A stretch of DNA of 64,000 nucleotides from Linum tenue (taxonomy: Eukaryota; Streptophyta; Magnoliopsida; Malpighiales; Linaceae), in the NCBI GenBank assembly GCA_946122785.1, contig CAMGYJ010000002.1, positions 56,755,703 to 56,819,702 of the forward strand, written 5' to 3'. Under the pieces are notes generated by a model, which was given only the letters and a program-made list of their open reading frames with translations, ran no database searches and was not told the DNA's origin. This document shows, piece by piece, positions 58,172 through 64,000 of the stretch (position 1 is its first letter; every line of letters starts with the position of its first letter). Made by a program: the position numbers and the translations under genes.

Positions 58172-59049
58172 CAAGCGGACGGAAGAGCCTCCCCATCCCG
58201 AGCAACACGGTCAATGCTTCGTAGAGGCAAAGCTCAACCAAAGGAAGACAAAAGCCTTGGTTGATACCGGGGGCAAGCTGCAACCTTCTCGACGTAGATG
58301 AAGCGCGGAGGCTGGGCATCACGTACGAGAAGAAGCGAAGAGGGTGGATGAAGGATACCAACTCAAGGGCCACAAGAACTCATGGAGTAGCGCGCCAGGT
58401 GCCACTCAAGCTAGGAGGATGGACCGGGGTGGCAGACTATGAGGTGGTGTCATTGGATGATTATCAGGTCATCATCGGCATGGAGTTCATGGTGCGGGAG
58501 AAAGCTTTCCCGATCCCATACGCCAATAGATTCTGCGTCAATGGCGGAGCAAGATCGGTCCCCATGACAAGAGAGCAACTCGAGTCAAACAAGAGGTGTT
58601 TGGCAAGGCAAAAGCAACGAGAAGTGGCAACGATGGTGGAGGCAGCGGCTCACTCGAAGACTCGTTGGAGAAGGACGAGAAGGAGGAGTACACAACATCG
58701 TGGAGCCATGAGAGACGAGTATGGATCATCTTCGAATTTCCAGGAGAAGCAAGGGAAGGCCACCATGATCGAGAAGGCGGGACACTCGAAGACGCGACGG
58801 AGAAGACCGCGGAGGAGTGCGCAACATCATGGGAGCACAAGGCTCGAGAGCGAGCCAGGGCCATCCTTAGTTTGGAGGAAGGTGCAACGAGACCTTGTAA
58901 GCAATGAAGCTAAGGCAAGGGAGGCGTCTACCAAAGAGTCACGACGAGGGCGTCGTGGATTGAGTGGAGGAGAATGCCACCAACGAGGCTCAAGAGTGAG
59001 AGAGCCTGCTCGAGGTCGATGGAGGCATTTCGTAGCAAGGACGCGATGA
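58172..59049 (+). pseudogene. element A protease and C-terminal tail
   Basis: Continues A's polyprotein after B's target duplication: CFVEAKLNQRKTKALVDTG (retropepsin active site), then an extra G in a GGGGG run shifts frame, and the reading goes on as ASCNLLDVDEARRLGI with VVSLDDYQVIIGMEFM. After the protease come two imperfect Arg/Lys-rich repeats (around ATMVEAAAHSKTRWRR and ATMIEKAGHSKTRRRR), then the polypurine tract. RT and integrase are absent, so A depends on other elements for both. Confidence 0.87.
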
Positions 59050-59077
59050 GGGCATCGCGAGAATAGGTGGGGGAGGA

Positions 59078-59524
59078 TGTCACGCGTGGCGGGCGACATG
59101 GCAAATGATGTGGCGGATCATGACCAAGTCAAGCACGTGTGGCATTAAGGAATACCTAGTAGCATAGGATGCTCCTAGGATTCCCCATCTTGAATATGAG
59201 CTTAATGGTGCACATAAAGAGCCACATTATGAGGTGGTATAATGGTGTGCATTATGGGAGAAACTTAATAGGGTGTAGTAATGGGGAGGGACCATTATGA
59301 GGGGTATTGATGCCTTGTATGAGGAGAGGCCTATATAAGGAGTCATCTCCCTCACTTGTAAATCATCCATCATTTTTGTGAGCAATACAACTATAGAGTT
59401 TCTCCCATCTTCTTGTGTCTTGTTCTTGTGAGTTGAGTGAGTTTGAGAGCTTGTGAGAAGGCTGCCTAGCATCTCTAACGAAATTGAGAGCTAGGGCCGC
59501 ACGACCAAAAGTAAGGCCGTGACA
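59078..59524 (+). repeat. element A 3' LTR
   Basis: 447 bp; 26 bp longer than the 5' LTR because of a segment including GATTCCCCATCTTGAATATG near 59180. TATA box at 59331-59340. Confidence 0.93.
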
Positions 59525-59621
59525 AAACTCTAGGGGAGCTTGTCTATGCAGCCTTTTCCTACTGCTTTCCCTCATCTAGACTTTTTTTTCTGCTATTTCG
59601 TTTTACAAACAAAGAACTCAA

Positions 59622-59991
59622 TGTTAGAAACAAAGTTTCTAACGGGTCTCTAGATCAGATCTAAAGATTGAGAATTTAGGGTTTATAGAATAGAATTGGG
59701 GATTTAGGGATTTGAGGAGAATTTGGGGAAGAATAGAAGAGAATCGGCATAAACCTTTAGAGAGAAAGATAGACGAGGTTGAGAGAAGATTAGGGATTTG
59801 GGGAGATGACTTTTCTTATTTAATTTCTGTCTAATCTGACGAATGACCCAAAGTACATATATATAGGGAAATAATAGAAAACCCTAACAATAAACTTAAT
59901 CCTACTAGAAAACTACTAACCATAATCAGAATTATCCTAATAATAAGCATAATAAATAATAGAGAAACCCTACAGAAATTGGTTTCTAACA
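59622..59991 (-). repeat. E1 3' LTR
   Basis: 370 bp. The minus-strand TATA region CTATATATATG lies at about 59870-59855. Confidence 0.93.
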
Positions 59992-60454
59992 TCTCCTCCC
60001 CCTTCAGACCAACCTTGCCCTCAAGGTTGACCGACTTGATCCACTCTTCCTTCCTTCTCGCGCAATCCGCACGTTGACTCCTCCATTTCTTGCGCTTCCG
60101 TTTCTTCCAATCATGCTCTAACTTCGATATTGGGCTTCTCGCACCAACCTTCTTGTGTTGATTTAAATCTTCAACCTTCACTTCTATGGGCCCACTATTT
60201 GCTTCCTTGACAATTTCAAACTTCAACCGCCCCGCTTTTGTTGACATAACAATCCAGCAACTCGAGAAACCCAATGGTTCGTTCTTGTTCAAGAACTCAT
60301 CCTTAAATACCATCTCATCAAGGCTTTCATACACTTTCCTTGGAGCTAGCCCATGTATTATTTCTCCAATTGTTTTTAGGCTCTGTTCTATTAAAAGCCC
60401 ACCTGGCAACTCCTTTAGCCCACCATTCTTTCCCACCAAACCCATTCTCTTCAA
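59831..60454 (-). CDS. E1 second ORF, unrecognised
   Basis: 207 codons that run into the 3' LTR before stopping. The N-terminal part (residues 20-90) has mixed composition with FKDEFLNKNEPLGFSSCWIV. A Lys/Arg-rich stretch follows (DWKKRKRKKWRSQRADCARR), which could bind nucleic acid. The part past about residue 170 is LTR-encoded, hydrophobic and probably not meaningful. It may be the continuation of the first ORF after a stop at 60545. No family recognised. Confidence 0.4.
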   Translation of the reverse strand: MKRMGLVGKNGGLKELPGGLLIEQSLKTIGEIIHGLAPRKVYESLDEMVFKDEFLNKNEPLGFSSCWIVMSTKAGRLKFEIVKEANSGPIEVKVEDLNQHKKVGARSPISKLEHDWKKRKRKKWRSQRADCARRKEEWIKSVNLEGKVGLKGEEMLETNFCRVSLLFIMLIIRIILIMVSSFLVGLSLLLGFSIISLYICTLGHSSD

Positions 60455-60544
60455 TTGGTAACTAACTTTGAGCCCAATCTATTCTAGCACACTCAGCCCA
60501 TAGACATGCTTGGCCCATTTTCCCCCAACCTTCAGCCCGCTAAG

Positions 60545-61294
60545 CTACTCTTTTCGGCCCATAGAGAGCAAAACGGTATCTCCCTTCCTTCCTAGTCCAT
60601 GACCGAAAATGTTAACTTCTTTCTCCAGCACACAGTCCACTCTCCTTGGCCCAACAAGGCCCTCAGCTCCATCCGAGCCCGCGGCCCAAACGACCTGTGC
60701 GGCCAACCTAGGTTTTGCGGGAGGAAGGAAGCCGCCGCCAACTCCCTCCTTCGTCTTCCTCTTCCCCGGCGCGCCGCCATTCCACCGATGGCTAGGTGGC
60801 CGATCCGACTCCGACGGCGCCTTTAGCTCCGTCATCTTCTTCGGCGATGGTCCGACATCAGGCGGCATCTTCTCCTCGCCGTTTGACGCGAGACCCGACG
60901 CCGCCGGCAGCTTCATGCCCATCCTCGTCACGTCGGTTCCCAGCTCTGCCTTCATGGCCTTCTCCGCCTCGACTTGAACTGCAGGCGACCGCGGCGCCCA
61001 TTCTCCCTTCGTGGTCGGCGCCCGGATCCCCCAGGTGGGTTCCTGAATAGCACGAGAAGAGGCGATGTCGCCGCCTTTCTCCTTCATCGTCGGTTCCGTG
61101 TCGCTCCCTCCGACGATGACTTCCACCGCTTCGTCGGCCTCGGCGGACGTTGGTGGTCGCTCGCCGTCGAAGATTCGGGTCACCGTCTCTGCTTGCACGG
61201 TCGGCGACTCTTCGGAGCTCCAACGGCGTCCGATGCGGCGAGCCCGGTCCCGCAGCTCTGCCCACGATAGGTTCGAGAGCTTTGAAGAGCTCAT
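60545..61294 (-). CDS. E1 first ORF, conserved start, unrecognised
   Basis: 249 codons, GC-rich. It starts MSSSKLSNLSWAELRDRARR, then IGRRWSSEE, a block shared almost exactly with the ORF of the E2 copy (63353 onward). The remainder is Pro/Glu/Lys-rich and low in complexity. The start codon lies about 80 bases inside the 5' LTR. An overlapping frame (60858-61346) is longer at its 5' end but is stopped early in E2, so this frame is preferred. Function unknown; it is the only long conserved coding part of this family. Confidence 0.6.
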   Translation of the reverse strand: MSSSKLSNLSWAELRDRARRIGRRWSSEESPTVQAETVTRIFDGERPPTSAEADEAVEVIVGGSDTEPTMKEKGGDIASSRAIQEPTWGIRAPTTKGEWAPRSPAVQVEAEKAMKAELGTDVTRMGMKLPAASGLASNGEEKMPPDVGPSPKKMTELKAPSESDRPPSHRWNGGAPGKRKTKEGVGGGFLPPAKPRLAAQVVWAAGSDGAEGLVGPRRVDCVLEKEVNIFGHGLGRKGDTVLLSMGRKE

Positions 61295-61372
61295 CGTCGA
61301 ACCAGTTGTAGAAACCGTCCCCGGTTGAGAGTTGTGGTGAACTCAATTCTCGAACCGAGCTCTGATACCAAA

Positions 61373-61742
61373 TGTTAGAAACAAAGTTTCTAACGGGTCT
61401 CTAGATCAGATCTAGAGATTGAGAATTTAGGGTTTATAGAATAGAATTGGGGATTTAGGGATTTGAGGAGAATTTGGGGAAGAATAGAAGAGAATCGGCC
61501 TAAACCTTTAGAGAGAAAGATAGACGAGGTTGAGAGAAGATTAGGGATTTGGGGAGATGACTTTTCTTATTTAATTTCTGCCTAATCTGACGAATGACCC
61601 AAAGTACATATATATAGGGAAATAATAGAAAACCCTAACAATAAACCTAATCCTACTAGAAAACTACTAACCATAATCAGAATTATCCTAATAATAAGCA
61701 TAATAAATAATAGAGAAACCCTACAGAAATTGGTTTCTAACA
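61373..61742 (-). repeat. E1 5' LTR
   Basis: 370 bp; followed by the CTCAA duplication. Differs from the 3' LTR at a few positions (for example TCTAAAGATTG against TCTAGAGATTG). Confidence 0.93.
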
Positions 61743-61747
61743 CTCAA

Positions 61748-62357
61748 GGGGAACCTCAACTCTGGGACCATCTTAGTCCCTACGGTCCATTTTCTAAACT
61801 CAAGAACGTGATCCCAACAGGTTGAGTAGTCGAGAGTGAAAGGGCCAAACAGAATATGATTATGGTTATCTACCAACTGTCAAAGCTCAGGATATCACCG
61901 CATCAGCAATGAAAAGGTTGGTTGTCAAGGACTTCTCTTTCTCAGTGTTTGATGCACAGGATGTTGTGCTATAGGTGACGAGAATCAGTCGTTGAGGACA
62001 GATGACGAGGATCATCCGATCATGGAAGCTTCCTTTATTGCCGCCAGCGCGAATTGGGGAAGTTGGGCGTGGGTTGATGGAGCTCGTAGGAACAGCTTCC
62101 AGGAATGGATGATAGGCATGTTGGGGTGGGCATTTGCCTAAAATTATTGCTGATGGAGTTATGGCTTCTGGGAAATACAATGACGATTAGGCACAAGAAA
62201 GGCCCAAGGGAGCTTCTAAGTCTAACTCAATTACATGTGCACGGGGAGTTAAGCTGGGACGATGCTTATTTGACTTATTATGGGCATGCAATAGACGCCG
62301 ACTCTCCTTCACAAAACTGTCGACAATCAATACATCTCAATAACTTGAGTAGTTGAA
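61748..62357. other. no recognised gene between E1 and permease pseudogene
   Basis: Short open frames only. It may contain decayed 5' sequence of the permease copy, but I cannot match it. Confidence 0.35.
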
Positions 62358-62935
62358 ATGTCTGAAGATCTCCCACATTGGGAGAAGAACTTCTCAGGAG
62401 CTGTAACTTTAGTCATCGGCACAACAGTAGGCCCAGGCATGCTGGGATTACCTGCTGCAACTATGAAAGCTGGTGCAGAACGCCCAACAATCGCCATTTT
62501 CTTTCTTCATAAAAAAAAAGGACAAACATGTGCTAGCTGTAATGTAATCTCCTCCATCATTCTCGTAGCTTAGCCAAGCTTTGATGCAATGTAATAGAAT
62601 GGAGTTTCGGAGGTGAGCTTTACTGGCTTTGCAACGAGCATTAGGACGCTATATTGGTGCTTTGGTGGTACCTTTGCCCGACTGTCCTGGAGTATTTCTG
62701 CATTTTTGCCTGCTGTGCTTCCGACGGTGCTCACTTTTAAGGTTTCATGTGATATGTAAGATTGCTAGGAAAACCGTTTCCGAAGCTCGAAAGGCGGTTT
62801 TGTTAGGTGGTGCTGTTCCACTGGTCATGTTGCTGTCGTGGGACTTGCACGGAATAATAATGTGGCTGCATCGAACAGTGATCCCATCTAGCTCTTTCTT
62901 TCTGTCAATCCTTCTGCTCTACTGTGGGAAACACG
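62358..62935 (+). pseudogene. aromatic amino-acid permease-like pseudogene (Trp/Tyr permease family)
   Basis: Pieces in order read HWEKNFSGAVTLVIGTTVGP then GMLGLPAATMKAG, NVISSIILVA, a TAG, PSFDAM, GVSEVSFTGFAT, RALGRYIGA, SWSISAFLPAV, CKIARKTVSEARKAVLLGG then AVPLVMLLSW, and SDPISLFLSVNPSALL. These follow plant tyrosine-specific-transporter-like proteins, predicted multi-span carriers. Stops, frameshifts and a large middle deletion are present. No introns are visible between segments, so it may be a processed copy. The right side is cut by the E2 LTR. Confidence 0.75.
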
Positions 62936-64000
62936 ATTTTTCTATATTATTATTATAATCATTATTAGGATAATTCTTATTATGGTTAGTAGTCATTTAA
63001 TAGAATTAGGTTTATTGTTAGGGTTTTCTAGTATTTCCCTATATATATGTACTTTGGGTCATTCGTCATATTAAGCAAAAATTAATAAGAAAAGTCATCT
63101 CCCCAAATCCCTAATCTTCTCTCAATCTCGTCTATCTTTCTCTCTAAAGGCTTCGGCCATTCTACCTCTGTTCTTCCCCAAATTCTTTCCCAAATCCCTA
63201 ATTCTATCTTCTCAATCTCTAAATTCCCAAATATCACCCAATCCAAATCCCGTTAGAAACTTTGTTTCTAACATCTGGTATCAGAGCCTGGTTTCGAGAA
63301 TTGAGTTCACCACAACTCTCAACCGGGGACGAGTTCTACAACTGGTTCGACGATGAGCTCTTCCAAGCTCTCGAACCTGTCGTGGGCAGAACTGCGTGAC
63401 CGGGCTCGCCGCATCGGCCGTCGTTGGAGCTCCGAGGAGCTGCCGACTGGGAATGCCACCACCGCAGAAGAGCCACCGTCGATTGTGCAGGTTGACTCAG
63501 ACGGTGATCTTGAGAGGCGAGCAGAGCAACCGGGAATGAAAGTGGTTTTGGCAATCGAGCCGCTAGCCACGACAGAGTCTCCAACAACGAAAGAAGCGCC
63601 ATCACCGTTGTCCCGATCAAGCACCGCCGAGGGCATTCCTATGACCATCATCGCAAATATTCCTTCCAGCTCAACTAAGAAGCTCGCCAGAAATACGACT
63701 GCGGTGATGATTCCACCTTCTGCGACAAGAGCTCCAACCGCCGGGATGCTGAAAGAGAAGACCACGAGGGCACGATTGCCGGGGCTCCGCAGCGGTCCTG
63801 AGCGACGACGCAAGACAGAGGCGCCAGACGAAGAAGATCCGGCAACATTAGCCGCAGCCACTCCACGCTGCCAGTCGATCTGTCTGCCGTCGAAGAAGAA
63901 GCCACCAGAGGTGAAGACGATGGCGGGTGGCGCGACAAGGGCAGGCTCCGTTTCGCCGTCGACCGACGAGGATGAGGTGGCGAAGAAAGATGGCTGGGAG
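62933..64000 (+). mobile_element. element E2: second member of the E family, runs off window
   Basis: Its 5' LTR (about 62933-63273) lacks roughly the first 35 bases and ends GTTAGAAACTTTGTTTCTAACA as in E1 read on minus. The primer site TGGTATCAGAGCC follows at 63277. The interior begins like E1's and is open to the window end. Orientation is opposite to E1, so the two copies point away from each other. Confidence 0.9.
63353..64000 (+). CDS. E2 ORF, conserved start then divergent, incomplete
   Basis: Open for all 216 codons to the window end. It starts MSSSKLSNLSWAELRDRARR, IGRRWSSEE as in E1, then becomes a Ser/Thr/Pro/Glu-rich sequence (PTGNATTAEEPPSIVQVDSD and so on) with little match to E1 beyond that block. 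The start ATG lies 80 bases past the LTR. No domain recognised. The sharing of only the first 29 residues between two family members suggests a conserved functional leader or packaging-linked constraint on the RNA. Confidence 0.65.
   Translation, partial: MSSSKLSNLSWAELRDRARRIGRRWSSEELPTGNATTAEEPPSIVQVDSDGDLERRAEQPGMKVVLAIEPLATTESPTTKEAPSPLSRSSTAEGIPMTIIANIPSSSTKKLARNTTAVMIPPSATRAPTAGMLKEKTTRARLPGLRSGPERRRKTEAPDEEDPATLAAATPRCQSICLPSKKKPPEVKTMAGGATRAGSVSPSTDEDEVAKKDGWE

Larger units (their letters stand above)
44857..59524 (+). mobile_element. element A: Gypsy-type gag-protease LTR retrotransposon, interrupted by B and C
   Basis: LTRs 44857-45277 and 59078-59524 have TGTCACGCG...CGTGACA ends. 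The primer site TGGTATCAGAGCC follows the left LTR, and AGGTGGGGGAGGA precedes the right. Removing the nested insertion (46606-58171) leaves about 3.1 kb with gag and protease but no RT, RNase H or integrase. The LTRs differ by a 26-bp indel and substitutions, so A is the oldest of the nest. The left flank is another A fragment, so no target duplication is seen. Confidence 0.92.
59622..61742 (-). mobile_element. element E1: 2.1-kb non-autonomous LTR retrotransposon
   Basis: LTRs 59622-59991 and 61373-61742, both 370 bp, TGTTAGAAAC...TTTCTAACA, with only a few differences. Target duplication CTCAA at 59617-59621 and 61743-61747. Minus orientation: primer site TTGGTATCAGAGCTC on minus beside the right LTR, polypurine AAGGGGGAGGAGA beside the left. 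The 1.38-kb interior has two ORFs of no recognised family and no gag, protease, RT or integrase motif. Confidence 0.94.

Noticed and set aside
60858..61346. Alternative longer-start frame in E1 (162 codons)
   Set aside because: The same frame in E2 stops early, whereas the overlapping MSSSKLS frame is open in both.

Overview
This is a plant nuclear window, almost certainly from a eudicot. It is AT-rich, its genes have GT-AG introns, and it is packed with plant LTR retrotransposons, an L1-type LINE, a Helitron-like unit, and hAT and PIF/Harbinger-type MITEs. The host genes belong to plant families: a RING-H2 ubiquitin ligase, alpha-expansin, and an ACHT-type chloroplast thioredoxin. I cannot name the species.

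Layout. 1-5336: 3' part of a decayed L1-type LINE (ORF1, then endonuclease-RT-RNase H), ending in poly(A). 5898-7229 (-): RING-H2 E3 ligase. 7959-11648: non-autonomous Copia element with matching 522-bp LTRs and TSD CACCG. 13043-13602: Tourist-like MITE. 14496-15230: Ty3/Gypsy remnant. 18868-19955 (-): broken expansin. 20803-21399 and 23842-25070: two hAT-type non-autonomous elements with perfect 8-bp TSDs. 25502-26666: a further MITE-like element. 27861-28255: 187-bp tandem repeat. 28438-29513 (-): intact two-exon alpha-expansin. 31140-34439: Helitron-like unit with an RPA70-like OB-fold gene, bracketed by 209-bp direct repeats. 36623-38150 (-): four-exon ACHT4-like thioredoxin. 40000-44856: retroelement debris.

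44857-59524 is a three-level nest resolved to the base. Gypsy-type element A (gag plus protease only) is split by B (protease-type ORF only, TSD GCCAT). B's 3' LTR is split by C (8.07-kb minus-strand Copia, TSD CATAT). C has matching LTRs but a pol with stops and frameshifts, plus an intact 382-codon extra ORF between pol and the 3' LTR. 59622-61742 (-) and 62933-64000 (+) are two members of another small LTR family, pointing away from each other, whose ORF starts with a conserved block and then diverges. Remains of an aromatic amino-acid permease lie between them.

The three host genes that look functional act independently: protein turnover, wall loosening and plastid redox. Most of the rest is mobile DNA. 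The least expected material is the set of small LTR families that keep only gag-protease, protease or unrecognised ORFs, the extra ORF of the Copia element, and the RPA-bearing Helitron-like unit. Exon joins and TSDs were read by eye from the sequence; family names come from recognised motifs and not from any search.
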